Below, piece after piece: positions 18,151-26,759 of a stretch of DNA of 64,000 bases. Within the stretch, counting starts at the first letter, position 1, and every line of letters starts with the position of its first letter. The DNA is taken from contig JAXEDY010000005.1 of assembly GCA_034104345.1 (NCBI GenBank), positions 35,441 to 99,440 of the forward strand. The letters are read 5' to 3'. The position numbers were made by a program, and so were the translations under genes. The notes beneath the pieces were generated by a model. That model saw nothing but the letters and a program-made list of their open reading frames with translations, did no database searches and was not told the origin of the DNA. The stretch comes from HGM11416 sp034104345. GTDB taxonomy: Bacteria; Bacillota; Clostridia; Christensenellales; Borkfalkiaceae.

Positions 18151-20010
18151 TTATTTTTTAAGATAAACCATCAAAACTGCTACGTCGGCGGGGTTCACGC
18201 CCGAAATGCGCGCCGCCTGCCCTAAGTTAAGCGGGCGTATTTTATTCAATTTTTCCTTGGCTTCGAGCCTTAACCCTTCGATTTTCGAATAATCTATATC
18301 TTCGGGCAGAACTTTCTGCTCTAATTTTTTGGCTTTTTCTATTTCGCGGTTTTCTTTTTCAAGATAGCCCGAATATCTTATTTCGGTTTCTACGCTGTCT
18401 AAAAGGTCCCACGGCAAATCGTCGAAAAACCCGAAAGCCTGCTTTATTTCTTCAATCGGAATGTTGCGGGTTATAAGTTCGCGTATTTTAAGCCCGCCTT
18501 TGGGCGGATTGTCGCAATATTTTAAAACGAGTTCGCGCGTTTTTTCTTCGGGCAGAACTTGTTCGAGTCTTTTATAAAGGTCGGTTTTCTGCTGTTTTTT
18601 GCGGTTGAAAACGTCGTAACGCTCGTCGGTTACAAGCCCCGCTTCGCGCCCGATTTCGGTTAAACGGAAGTCGGCGTTGTCCTGCCGCAAAAATATGCGG
18701 TGCTCTGCGCGCGAAGTCATCATGCGATAAGGTTCGTTCGTGCCTTTTGTTACAAGGTCGTCTATCAGAACGCCGATATACGCCTGATCGCGGCGGAGTA
18801 TGACGGGCGGTTTTCCGCGCACGGCAAGCGAAGCGTTAAGCCCCGCCATAAGCCCTTGCGCCGCCGCTTCTTCATAGCCGCTGGTGCCGTTTATCTGCCC
18901 CGCGCAATAAAGCCCTTTAACGTTTTTATATTCGAGTGTGGGCAAAAGGTCCAAACTGTCGATGCAGTCGTATTCGATGGCATAGGCATAGCGCATAATT
19001 TCGCAATGCTCTAACCCCGCAACCGAATGATAAATCTGTTCCTGAACGTCGTGCGGAAGAGAAGTAGACATTCCCTGAACGTAAATTTCGTTGGTGTCGG
19101 CTCCTTCGGGTTCCAGAAATATCTGGTGGCGTTCTTTGTCTTTAAAGCGTTCCACCTTGGTTTCGATAGAAGGGCAGTATCTCGGCCCCGTGCCTATAAC
19201 CGTTCCGTTGTAAAGGGGCGAACGGTGCAGGTTTGCGCGTATTATATCGTGAGTTTTTGTGTTGGTGTAAGTTAAATAACAGGGCGTTTGCTTTTCGGGA
19301 ACGCGCTCTGACATAAACGAAAAGGGGTAAACGTGTTTTTCGCCTTCCTGAATTTCGCATTTCGAAAAATCTATGGTGCGTTTGTCTATACGCGCGGGCG
19401 TGCCGGTTTTAAAGCGGCGGATTTTAAAACCGAGATTTGCAAGCGACCGGGTAAGGCAGGTTGCGGGGGCAAAACCCGAAGGACCGCTTTTTTGAAGCCA
19501 TTCGCCGGCTAAAATATGGCTGTTTAAATAAACGCCGGTGCATAAAATAACGGTTTTTGCTTTTAAAGTGCCGCCGAACGTTGTTTTAACGCCCGTAACA
19601 TGCCCGTTTTCGGTTAATATTTCTTGCGCTTCGCACTGCAAAACGTGCAAATTCGGCGTGTTTTCAAGCGTTTTTTTCATCTGCGTGTGATAAACGTTTT
19701 TATCCGCCTGCGCCCTTAGCGAATGAACCGCCGCGCCTTTGCCGAGGTTGAGCATGCGGATTTGCAGCATCGTTTTATCTATCAAAACGCCCATCTCGCC
19801 GCCGAGCGCGTCGAGTTCGCGCACCAAATGCCCTTTTGCCGTGCCGCCGATCGACGGGTTGCACGCCATAAAAGCAACGTTATCTAAATTTAAAGTTAAA
19901 AGGGCGGTGTTAAGCCCCGTGCGCGCGCAGGCAAGCGCCGCTTCGCAGCCCGCATGTCCCGCGCCTACGACTACCGCGTCGTATTCGCCTTTTATATAAT
20001 CGGTTTCCAT
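18151..20010 (-). CDS. mnmG: tRNA uridine-5-carboxymethylaminomethyl synthase MnmG
   Basis: The FAD-dependent partner of MnmE that modifies U34 of tRNAs. 619 aa, normal for the family. N-terminal GAGHAGCEAALACARTG is the FAD Rossmann loop, MACNPSIGGTAKG and GTGPRYCPSIE are MnmG signatures, and the C-terminus RISGVNPADVAVLMVYLKK is typical. The gene follows dnaA on the same strand, with repeat copy G in the 132-bp gap. Confidence 0.98.
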   Translation of the reverse strand: METDYIKGEYDAVVVGAGHAGCEAALACARTGLNTALLTLNLDNVAFMACNPSIGGTAKGHLVRELDALGGEMGVLIDKTMLQIRMLNLGKGAAVHSLRAQADKNVYHTQMKKTLENTPNLHVLQCEAQEILTENGHVTGVKTTFGGTLKAKTVILCTGVYLNSHILAGEWLQKSGPSGFAPATCLTRSLANLGFKIRRFKTGTPARIDKRTIDFSKCEIQEGEKHVYPFSFMSERVPEKQTPCYLTYTNTKTHDIIRANLHRSPLYNGTVIGTGPRYCPSIETKVERFKDKERHQIFLEPEGADTNEIYVQGMSTSLPHDVQEQIYHSVAGLEHCEIMRYAYAIEYDCIDSLDLLPTLEYKNVKGLYCAGQINGTSGYEEAAAQGLMAGLNASLAVRGKPPVILRRDQAYIGVLIDDLVTKGTNEPYRMMTSRAEHRIFLRQDNADFRLTEIGREAGLVTDERYDVFNRKKQQKTDLYKRLEQVLPEEKTRELVLKYCDNPPKGGLKIRELITRNIPIEEIKQAFGFFDDLPWDLLDSVETEIRYSGYLEKENREIEKAKKLEQKVLPEDIDYSKIEGLRLEAKEKLNKIRPLNLGQAARISGVNPADVAVLMVYLKK

Positions 20011-20053
20011 TTTTTATTGCGTAAGTTTCGTTTATAATAAGTATAAAGTTTAT

Positions 20054-20093
20054 CGGGTGAAAGTAGAGATATTCGACCTATAGCCCGACTTTT
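20054..20093 (-). repeat. dispersed intergenic repeat, copy G
   Basis: On the minus strand it reads AAAGTCGGGCTATAGGTCG, then AATATCTCTACTTTCACCCG. It aligns with copies C and J and sits 44 bp upstream of the mnmG start in the same orientation. Confidence 0.75.
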
Positions 20094-20142
20094 AAAGTTT
20101 TTGCGTTCAGTTTTTCGCCTTGTTTTTTCACATTGTTTGCAC

Positions 20143-21501
20143 TTATTTTTTTAAAATAAGGTTTTTCAAATCGTTTACTTCGGTTGCTATGCGCGGATCG
20201 GTCGAAATAAGTTCGCTTATTTTATTGCGCGCGTGAATAACCGTGGTGTGATCTCTGCCTCCCATTGCCTGACCTATGGTTACGAGAGGCAAACTCATAA
20301 GGTCGTTTATAAGATAAATGCAGATTTGTCTGGGCTCGACGAGTTCTTTGTTTTTTTTGCGCCCCAAAAGGTCGGCTTGCGAAACGTTATAGAACGAGCA
20401 GACCGTGCTTATGATGTTGGCAGTGGTCATGGCTTCTTTGGTTTCGCTCGCGGTCGATTGGCGGATGGCTTCTTTCGCAAGGGCTATCGAAATGGGTTCT
20501 TCGTGCAGAAGCGAAGCGAAAATAACTTTGTTTAAAAGCCCTTCGAGAGAGCGCACGTCGTTGCCGCTGTTTTCGGCGAGATAACTTGCCACTTCGATGT
20601 CTAAAATATATTTTTTCTCTTCGGCTTTGCGTTGCAAAATGGCTATTTTCGTTTCGAGATCGGGGGGCAGAACCTGCGCCATAAGCCCGCCTTCGAAGCG
20701 GGTTTTTAAGCGGTCGGATAACGTGGCGATGTCTTGCGGGTGGCAGTCGGAAGATAAAATTATCTGCTTATCTTGCCCGTAAAGTTCGTTGAAAGTGTGG
20801 AAAAATTCTTCCTGTGTGGTTTCTTTTTTGGCAAGAAACTGCACGTCGTCGATAATAAGCACGTCTACGTTGCGATAGCGCGACCGAAATTCGCTCGTTC
20901 CCGAAGCCGAGCCTTTGCCCTGGCGGATTATCGAAATAAGGTCGTTGGTGAACTTTTCGCAAGTGGCGTAAAGAACGTGCGCCTTTGGATCGTTTTTTAA
21001 AATCTGGTTGGCAATGGCGTTCATAATGTGCGTTTTGCCAAGCCCCGTGCCGCCGTAAATAAACAGCGGGTTATAACTTTTGCCGGGATCGTCGGCAACC
21101 GCTTTCGCCGCCGAATATAAAAACTTGTTAGAAGAGCCTACAACGAACGAATCGAAAGTGTATTTGGGGTTGATTTCCATCGAAGTTTCCAAAATTCCGC
21201 TTTCTTCTTCCTTTTCGTCGCCGTAAATTTTCATATAGTCGTCTTCGCCGTCGCCCACGGTAACTTTTATGGCGGTAATTCCGGTGTTTGCGTCTTTAAG
21301 GGCGGTAAGAATTTTTTCGTGCAACCTGCTTTTCGAGCATATTTCGCGCGCGAAAAGTTCGGTAGGCACGTTTAAAACGAGTTTGCGCCCGATAATGTCG
21401 GTTGGGGTGATTTTTTCGATAAAAGTGGTGTAACTTATGTTACTTACCGTTTTTTTAAGTTCTTCAAGCGCCTTTTTCCATAAAAGTTCGTAATTTTCCA
21501 T
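20143..21501 (-). CDS. dnaA: chromosomal replication initiator DnaA
   Basis: A 452-aa AAA+ initiator that melts oriC. Domain I is residues 1-80; a short linker follows; Walker A is GGTGLGKTH (150-158), Walker B VLIIDDVQF, and the C-terminal box-binding helix-turn-helix contains MGGRDHTTVIHA. Transcribed away from a 304-bp intergenic region with a perfect promoter and a DnaA box. mnmG follows instead of the usual dnaN. Confidence 0.98.
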   Translation of the reverse strand: MENYELLWKKALEELKKTVSNISYTTFIEKITPTDIIGRKLVLNVPTELFAREICSKSRLHEKILTALKDANTGITAIKVTVGDGEDDYMKIYGDEKEEESGILETSMEINPKYTFDSFVVGSSNKFLYSAAKAVADDPGKSYNPLFIYGGTGLGKTHIMNAIANQILKNDPKAHVLYATCEKFTNDLISIIRQGKGSASGTSEFRSRYRNVDVLIIDDVQFLAKKETTQEEFFHTFNELYGQDKQIILSSDCHPQDIATLSDRLKTRFEGGLMAQVLPPDLETKIAILQRKAEEKKYILDIEVASYLAENSGNDVRSLEGLLNKVIFASLLHEEPISIALAKEAIRQSTASETKEAMTTANIISTVCSFYNVSQADLLGRKKNKELVEPRQICIYLINDLMSLPLVTIGQAMGGRDHTTVIHARNKISELISTDPRIATEVNDLKNLILKK

Positions 21502-21540
21502 TGTATTAACCCTTCAAAAATAAAAGTAAAGCCAATAAAT

Positions 21541-21569
21541 TTGACATATTAAAAATAAAATTGTAAAAT
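21541..21569 (+). promoter_or_regulatory. promoter reading toward recF
   Basis: A perfect -35 TTGACA (21541-21546), a 17-bp spacer and TAAAAT (21564-21569). It predicts a ~230-nt leader before recF and transcribes antisense through the dnaA leader and promoter. Confidence 0.7.
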
Positions 21570-21642
21570 ATATAGCGTACAGCGCGCGACCTGAAAAGTT
21601 CGCCCGACCTATAATTATTCGTCCGCGCAAGGCGGTGAATAT

Positions 21643-21671
21643 ATTATATAAGATAATTTTTTAAAAATCAA
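21643..21671 (-). promoter_or_regulatory. dnaA promoter
   Basis: On the minus strand: -35 TTGATT (21666-21671), 17 bp, -10 TATAAT (21643-21648). A DnaA box lies 27 bp upstream of the -35, consistent with DnaA autoregulation. Confidence 0.8.
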
Positions 21672-21697
21672 CAATAAACATCCGCTTTTGCGTTTAT

Positions 21698-21706
21698 TGT
21701 GGATAA
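21698..21706 (-). promoter_or_regulatory. consensus DnaA box
   Basis: TTATCCACA on the minus strand, an exact match to the consensus. It is upstream of the dnaA promoter. Confidence 0.8.
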
Positions 21707-21770
21707 CTCTGTTTTCGTTTTGTTGCGAGTTTTTCCGTAAAAAACGCTTTTGGCGGGCTAAACGTCGCTT

Positions 21771-21802
21771 AAAACGCAGTTTTTGCGCCGCGGCTGCGTT
21801 TT
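21771..21802 (+). promoter_or_regulatory. hairpin abutting the recF start
   Basis: A perfect 9-bp stem AAAACGCAG/CTGCGTTTT whose 3' arm ends in a T-run only 4 bp before the recF GTG. It resembles an intrinsic terminator and leaves no room for an RBS. Confidence 0.55.
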
Positions 21803-21805
21803 TCG

Positions 21806-22975
21806 GTGCAAAAAGTGTATATAAGCGACCTAACTTTAGAAAACTTCAGAAATTATAAAAAGCAAAAGTTTTGCTTTTCGCAGGGGGTAAACATCGTTTA
21901 CGGGCTTAACGCGCAGGGTAAAACCAACGTTGCCGAAGCGATTTTTTATATCTGCACCGGATATTCGCCCCGCGTAACCCGCGAAAAACAAGTTGTTTTA
22001 ATGGGGCAGGAAAAAGCCGCCGTTTCGGCTGTCGCGCAAACAAAAACGGGCAGGGTGTCTGCCGAAATCGAGTTTTATTCGGCGGGCGGCAAAAAAATAA
22101 CGCTTAACGGATTAACCGTGAAGCGCGTGGGCGAACTTATCGGCAACATAAACGCCGTTATGTTTAATCCGCAGGAATTAAAACTCGTTCAGCAAAGTCC
22201 CGAAGATCGGCGCAGATTTCTGGATATTTCGCTTTCGCAGATAAACCGCAGATATTTTTACGCGCTTTTAAAATATAAACAAATTCTTCTGCAGCGCAAC
22301 GCGCTTTTAAAAAATCCCGACCGCGACCTGATATTTTCTACGCTCCCCGTGTGGGACGAGCAGTTTGCCGAAGTCGCCGCGTCGATAATTTTCGACCGCA
22401 ACGGCTATATCGAAGAACTTAAACCCCTTTGCGAGCGGGCGCACCGCGAGGTTTCGGGAGGTAAAGAAAAACTCGAAGTAGAAGGCGAAAGCAATTTTAC
22501 GGGGGATAAACAAAAAATCGAAGCCGATTTTAAAGCCGCGCTTTTCGAGCGCACCGAAAAAGACGTCGAAGCGGGCTTTACCACCATAGGTCCGCACCGC
22601 GACGATTTAAAAATCAAACTCGACGGCATCGATTTGCGCGTTTACGGCTCGCAGGGGCAGCAGCGCACGGCGGCGCTCGCGCTTAAACTTGCCGAAGTAG
22701 AAATTTTTAAAAATCATTTCGGCGAATCGCCCGTGCTTATTTTAGACGACGCGATGAGCGAACTCGACACCGTGCGCCGAACCGCGCTTTTGGGGTTTTT
22801 AAATGGCGTGCAAACCATTATTACCTGCACCGATTCGGACGGCGAACTTTTGCGCTTTGCCGATAAAGTGTTTTATATTCAAAACGGCACGGCTACCGTA
22901 AGAGACGAAAAGACCGCCGAAAGCAAAACCGCCGATTCTGTAGCGCTGGACGAAACCGCAGAAGTAAAGGCGTGA
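21806..22975 (+). CDS. recF: DNA replication and repair protein RecF
   Basis: A 389-aa SMC-like ATPase that helps load RecA at gaps. Walker A GLNAQGKTN (33-41), TIGPHRDD region, signature YGSQGQQRT and Walker B LILDDAMSELD are all present. The GTG start at 21806 gives the standard N-terminus (YISDLTLENFRNY). There is no visible Shine-Dalgarno, and a terminator-like hairpin abuts the start. The C-terminal ~30 residues are a Glu/Ala-rich tail beyond the family core. dnaN, its usual upstream neighbour, is absent. Confidence 0.96.
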   Translation: MQKVYISDLTLENFRNYKKQKFCFSQGVNIVYGLNAQGKTNVAEAIFYICTGYSPRVTREKQVVLMGQEKAAVSAVAQTKTGRVSAEIEFYSAGGKKITLNGLTVKRVGELIGNINAVMFNPQELKLVQQSPEDRRRFLDISLSQINRRYFYALLKYKQILLQRNALLKNPDRDLIFSTLPVWDEQFAEVAASIIFDRNGYIEELKPLCERAHREVSGGKEKLEVEGESNFTGDKQKIEADFKAALFERTEKDVEAGFTTIGPHRDDLKIKLDGIDLRVYGSQGQQRTAALALKLAEVEIFKNHFGESPVLILDDAMSELDTVRRTALLGFLNGVQTIITCTDSDGELLRFADKVFYIQNGTATVRDEKTAESKTADSVALDETAEVKA

Positions 22976-23006
22976 CCGAAAAATTGACTTATATGTGTGA
23001 TAACGT

Positions 23007-23729
23007 ATGTGTGATAACGACGAAATTTTTATACGCGAACGCTCGCTGATAGGAGATACGGCGTTTGAAAAACTTAAAAACGCCAAGGTCGCCGTATTCG
23101 GTTTGGGCGGAGTAGGTTCGTATGCGTGCGAAGCGCTTGCCCGCGCGGGTGTGGGCAAAATTTTGGTGTGCGACGACGACGTGATTTGCCCGCACAACGC
23201 TAACCGCCAGTTATACGCGCTTTCAAGCACCGTGGGGCGTAAAAAAGCCGAACTTGCCGCCGAGCGCATAAAACTTATAAATCCTTACGCGGAGGTTGAG
23301 GTTTTCGATATTGCGTATAATAAAGAAACCGAAAATCTTTTCCCTCTCGAACAATACGATTACGTTGCCGACTGCATCGATACGGTTACTTCGAAAATTC
23401 TGCTTTGCGAACGCGCGCAGAAACGCGGCTTTAAAATAATTTCGTGCATGGGTACGGGCAACAAACTTTTTTGCTCGTTTAAGGTGGCGGATATAAGCAA
23501 AACTTCGGTCTGCCCGCTTTGCAAAACCATGCGCCGCGAACTTAAAGCGCGCGGAATTAAAAAACTTAAAGTAGTTTATTCCGAAGAACAACCCAAAAAA
23601 CCGCAAATCGAAGTTAAGTCGAACAAGCGTCAAACCCCGGCAAGCATTTCTTTCGTGCCTCCGGTTGCCGGCTTTACGCTCGCCGGCGAAATTATCCGCG
23701 ACTTGATTGCCGAAACCGACGAACAGTAA
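23007..23729 (+). CDS. tcdA: tRNA threonylcarbamoyladenosine dehydratase TcdA
   Basis: A ThiF/E1-like ATP-dependent enzyme that cyclises t6A37 of tRNA. The nucleotide loop FGLGGVGSYA is at 31-40, followed by VCDDDVI and NANRQL. The Cys pair CPLCKTMRRELKARG and PPVAGFTLAGEIIRDL at the C-terminus fit the TcdA/CsdL subgroup. 240 aa. A 13-bp direct duplication ATGTGTGATAACG (22992 and 23006) spans the start and offers an out-of-frame ATG; 23007 keeps the correct frame. Confidence 0.92.
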   Translation: MCDNDEIFIRERSLIGDTAFEKLKNAKVAVFGLGGVGSYACEALARAGVGKILVCDDDVICPHNANRQLYALSSTVGRKKAELAAERIKLINPYAEVEVFDIAYNKETENLFPLEQYDYVADCIDTVTSKILLCERAQKRGFKIISCMGTGNKLFCSFKVADISKTSVCPLCKTMRRELKARGIKKLKVVYSEEQPKKPQIEVKSNKRQTPASISFVPPVAGFTLAGEIIRDLIAETDEQ

Positions 23730-23776
23730 AATCGAAATGCGAAAATTCAAAGTTTTCGATAAACGAATATAAAAAA

Positions 23777-23800
23777 GCGGGCAGAAATGGCAGCCCCTAC
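23777..23800 (-). repeat. GTAGGGG-type palindromic repeat
   Basis: On the minus strand it reads GTAGGGGCTGCCATTTC then TGCCCGC, a short imperfect palindrome. The same family occurs four times at 51703-51982. Confidence 0.75.
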
Positions 23801-23812
23801 GCTTAAAAACCC

Positions 23813-23841
23813 GTCTATAAGCCCGTTAACGGCACTTTCGG
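23813..23841 (+). repeat. dispersed intergenic repeat, copy A
   Basis: Core CTATAAGCCCGTTAACGG followed by CACTTTCGG. It lies 43 bp upstream of the PH-like gene and directly follows a GTAGGGG-type repeat. Confidence 0.8.
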
Positions 23842-23883
23842 CGGATAAAAACAAATAAAAGATCAACTTTAAAGGTGGTAAAA

Positions 23884-24525
23884 ATGGAAAAAAGCAGAAT
23901 CGACGCGGCGCAATTTTTGCTCGAAAACGAAGAAGTTTTGCTTAAAGCGCACGCGAAAAAAGGCAAAGGAATATATATAGAAACGGCGTTTTGCGCGCTG
24001 TTCTGGCTTTTAACGGTGGCGGGCGATTGCTTTATCGTGGGGTATGCCAACCAGGTAAAAACCTTGACGAATCAAACCTCGTGGTTTTTGCCGTTTTTTA
24101 TCGTGCTTGTCGTTTTGCATCTCGTTCCTCTCGGAATGTGGGTGGTTTCGCTTTCGTCGAAGGCAACCGCTAATTCGGAAAGTTGGTATATTTTAACCGA
24201 TAAGCGCATAATTTCGATTTCGGGCGGCAAGCCTATGCGCGTTGAATTTATAGAACTTAGAGACGTTACGAGCGTTAAAACCGCAAAAAAATATCTTTCG
24301 GTGGGGCTTGAAGGCGGGCGCTATTTCAAAATTTCTAAAATCGACGAAATAGCCGAATTTGCTTCGCTTTTAGAAACTCAACTCGACCGCATTTTCGACG
24401 GCGGCTATACCGAAAAAGCACGAAACGAAGAAGTTTTAAATTCTTTAACCGATAACGAATCGTTAAATAACGCGGGCGAACCCAAAAATATAAACGAAAC
24501 CGAAACGAACGAAAAAATCGACTGA
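23884..24525 (+). CDS. PH-domain-like membrane protein
   Basis: A 213-aa protein with two membrane segments (about 36-57 and 68-90) and a cytosolic bacterial PH-like domain (about 100-165: SWYILTDKRIISISGG...FIELRDVTSV), as in DUF304/YdbT families. The tail from about 170 is acidic and disordered. The start is ATG 23884 after AAAGGTGG; the in-frame GTG at 23875 is the Shine-Dalgarno itself. The next gene, also a two-TM protein of unknown function, is 34 bp downstream, so the two probably act together. No substrate can be assigned. Confidence 0.75.
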   Translation: MEKSRIDAAQFLLENEEVLLKAHAKKGKGIYIETAFCALFWLLTVAGDCFIVGYANQVKTLTNQTSWFLPFFIVLVVLHLVPLGMWVVSLSSKATANSESWYILTDKRIISISGGKPMRVEFIELRDVTSVKTAKKYLSVGLEGGRYFKISKIDEIAEFASLLETQLDRIFDGGYTEKARNEEVLNSLTDNESLNNAGEPKNINETETNEKID

Positions 24526-24559
24526 AACGAAAATAAAAATCCAAAACGCGGAGAAAACT

Positions 24560-25291
24560 ATGGCTGGTAAAAACAAAAACAATAAAAAAACGATTAATCC
24601 GGAAGCTATTGTAAACGAAAACGGCGCAAACGCAGCCGACAACAAAAACACAGAAAAAAACTTTTACCCCGACGTAGAATATAACAAAAGCAAGCGTATA
24701 AAATTCTTTTCGCTTTACGCGCTGTTGTTTTTAACTATGGGCGTAACGATAGGCGCTTTTATATCGATAGGTCAGTGGTGGATAGCGATTTTTTCGCTTG
24801 CCGTAATAATTTTTATAGGGTGTTTTATCCCGCAAACCATAAAAAGTTATCCCGTAAAAAAGGGCGTTCCGCAAATAACGGTTGCAAACCGCGAAGTAAA
24901 AATAGGCGGGCAGACTTTTCATATACAAGACGTAGAAAACGCGCGCGTTTTAATCGAGCTTGCTCCCGTAAGCAAAATTCCTTCCGAAAACAAAGCGTTC
25001 GTGCAGGATTTTGCTTCGAAAATGCCCGAAGACGAATGTTTCGGCACGGTAGAACTTTCGTTTAAACCTAACGTAAACGGAATAAAAAAAGGCGAAGTTC
25101 GCTATGCTTACGTCAACGATTGTTTAGGCGCGTTAACCGCTATGGTCGACGCGGGACTTAAACATTACGCAATAGGTTTTTCGATGAAAAAAATATACGA
25201 ACCCGCAAAATTTTCGATAACCAAAACCGAAATAAAGCAACAAAAATTAACCGACGTTTCGCAGAAAGACCGCTTGAAACAAATTATGTAA
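24560..25291 (+). CDS. two-TM membrane protein of unknown function
   Basis: A 243-aa protein I do not recognise. A polar Asn/Lys-rich N-terminus (1-45) precedes two hydrophobic helices (about 49-68 and 73-94), followed by a ~150-residue soluble, beta-rich domain (VPQITVANREVKIGGQTFHIQDVENARVLIEL). RBS GGAGAAAA. It lies 34 bp after the PH-like gene and is similarly organised, suggesting a membrane complex. The region around 100-165 could be a divergent PH-like fold, but this is uncertain. Confidence 0.7.
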   Translation: MAGKNKNNKKTINPEAIVNENGANAADNKNTEKNFYPDVEYNKSKRIKFFSLYALLFLTMGVTIGAFISIGQWWIAIFSLAVIIFIGCFIPQTIKSYPVKKGVPQITVANREVKIGGQTFHIQDVENARVLIELAPVSKIPSENKAFVQDFASKMPEDECFGTVELSFKPNVNGIKKGEVRYAYVNDCLGALTAMVDAGLKHYAIGFSMKKIYEPAKFSITKTEIKQQKLTDVSQKDRLKQIM

Positions 25292-25399
25292 TTGCTTGCG
25301 CGGTTGTTTTGCATATAAATAGCGGGCTTTTTGCTCGGGTTGCGCTCGTCGATTTGTATATTTAGCATAAATTTGCGCGTTTTGCGCCGAAATATTAAA

Positions 25400-26632
25400 A
25401 TGAATTCGCTTAAAGAACTTTATCGCATAGGTTTAGGTCCGTCGTCGTCGCACACTATGGCGCCCAACCTTGCGGCAAACAGCATAAAAAACAAATATTT
25501 GTCGAAATACCCGCAAGAGGCAGAAAAAGATTTTACTTTCGAAGCCGAACTTTTCGGCTCGCTTGCGTTTACGGGCAAAGGGCACGGAACCGACGTTGCG
25601 ATAAAACGCGCGTTCGGCAGCGCCGCAAAAATCAAATTCAACAAAACCGAGAAAAAATCGCATCCGAACGTAATGATCGTGCGCGTGTTTTTGCGCGGCG
25701 AAAAGGCGGGCGAACACGAAGTTGCGTCGCTCGGCGGAGGCGCGTATTCGATAGACGGCGAAATCGAAAATTTCGGAAACGTTTATCCGCATAAAAACTT
25801 TGCCGAAATAAAAAATTATTGTCAAAGCGAAAACGTAAGGCTTTGCGATTACGTTTATAAATACGAACCCGAAGCGCAAAGTTATTTGCATGCGGTGTGG
25901 GAACAGATGAAAAAAACTGCCGCCGAAGGGCTTAACGCAAGCGGCGTTTTGCCGGGCGGGCTTAACACCGAGCGCAAGGCAAAATACCTTTACGATCAGG
26001 TAAACGTGTTTTTAAACCCGTCTACGATAGAAAATATGCTCGTTTGCGCTTTTGCTTTTGCGGTTGCCGAACAAAACGCGGCGGGAGAAACGGTGGTTAC
26101 CGCGCCTACTTGCGGCGCGTGCGGGGTTCTTCCCGCCTGCCTTATTTACATGCAGAACAAGTTTGGATATTCGGATAAAAAAATTATCGACGCGCTTGCC
26201 GTCGGCGGCGTGATAGGTAACATTATCAAGCAAAACGCTTCGATTTCGGGTGCGGAATGCGGTTGTCAGGCAGAAATAGGCAGCGCATGCTCGATGGCGA
26301 GCGCCGCCCTTTGCGAACTTGAAGATATGTCGCTCGACCAGATAGAATACGCCGCCGAAGTCGCAATGGAGCACCATCTCGGCTTAACTTGCGATCCGAT
26401 AGGCGGGCTTGTGCAAATTCCGTGCATCGAACGCAACGCGGTTGCCGCAATGCGCGCCATAAACGCGTTAAGTCTTGCCAAATTTTTAACCGCAACCCGC
26501 AAAATCTCGTTCGATAACATTGTTGCCACAATGTATAACACGGGCAAAGATTTAAGCCGCCTTTATAAAGAAACGGGGCGCGGCGGGCTTGCAAAAACTT
26601 ATAGCCATTTAACCAAAAACGGCGGACGATAA
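25400..26632 (+). CDS. sdaA: L-serine ammonia-lyase, iron-sulfur dependent
   Basis: A single-chain 410-aa L-serine dehydratase (serine to pyruvate and ammonia). The N-terminal beta domain has GLGPSSSHTMAP. The alpha domain has APTCGACGVLPAC, GAECGCQAEIGSACSMASA and LTCDPIGGLVQIPCIERNA, with Cys ligands for an oxygen-sensitive [4Fe-4S] cluster. I start at ATG 25400 (MNSLKELYRIGLGPSSS); the frame opens 23 codons earlier but that extension is not conserved. RBS is weak. Confidence 0.95.
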   Translation: MNSLKELYRIGLGPSSSHTMAPNLAANSIKNKYLSKYPQEAEKDFTFEAELFGSLAFTGKGHGTDVAIKRAFGSAAKIKFNKTEKKSHPNVMIVRVFLRGEKAGEHEVASLGGGAYSIDGEIENFGNVYPHKNFAEIKNYCQSENVRLCDYVYKYEPEAQSYLHAVWEQMKKTAAEGLNASGVLPGGLNTERKAKYLYDQVNVFLNPSTIENMLVCAFAFAVAEQNAAGETVVTAPTCGACGVLPACLIYMQNKFGYSDKKIIDALAVGGVIGNIIKQNASISGAECGCQAEIGSACSMASAALCELEDMSLDQIEYAAEVAMEHHLGLTCDPIGGLVQIPCIERNAVAAMRAINALSLAKFLTATRKISFDNIVATMYNTGKDLSRLYKETGRGGLAKTYSHLTKNGGR

Positions 26633-26700
26633 CCGCGGCGAAAATCGTGCCGAAACTTTCGGCAAGAGCGTAAAAACAGGGCGGTAAAATTTAAAAAATA

Positions 26701-26730
26701 GGGCTATAAGCCCGTTAACGCGCATTTCGC
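26701..26730 (+). repeat. dispersed intergenic repeat, copy B
   Basis: GGGCTATAAGCCCGTTAACG then CGCATTTCGC, 30 bp upstream of the CDF gene. Confidence 0.8.
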
Positions 26731-26759
26731 GCTAAAAAAGAAAAATCGGAGAAGGAAAT

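Larger units (their letters stand above)
21502..21805. other. candidate oriC, dnaA-recF intergenic region
   Basis: 304 bp without a gene between divergent dnaA and recF. It contains one consensus DnaA box (21698-21706), a very AT-rich stretch at 21636-21680 that could serve as an unwinding element, and promoters pointing both ways. A single perfect box is few for a functional origin, so this is a candidate only; other boxes may be degenerate or lie elsewhere. Confidence 0.5.
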
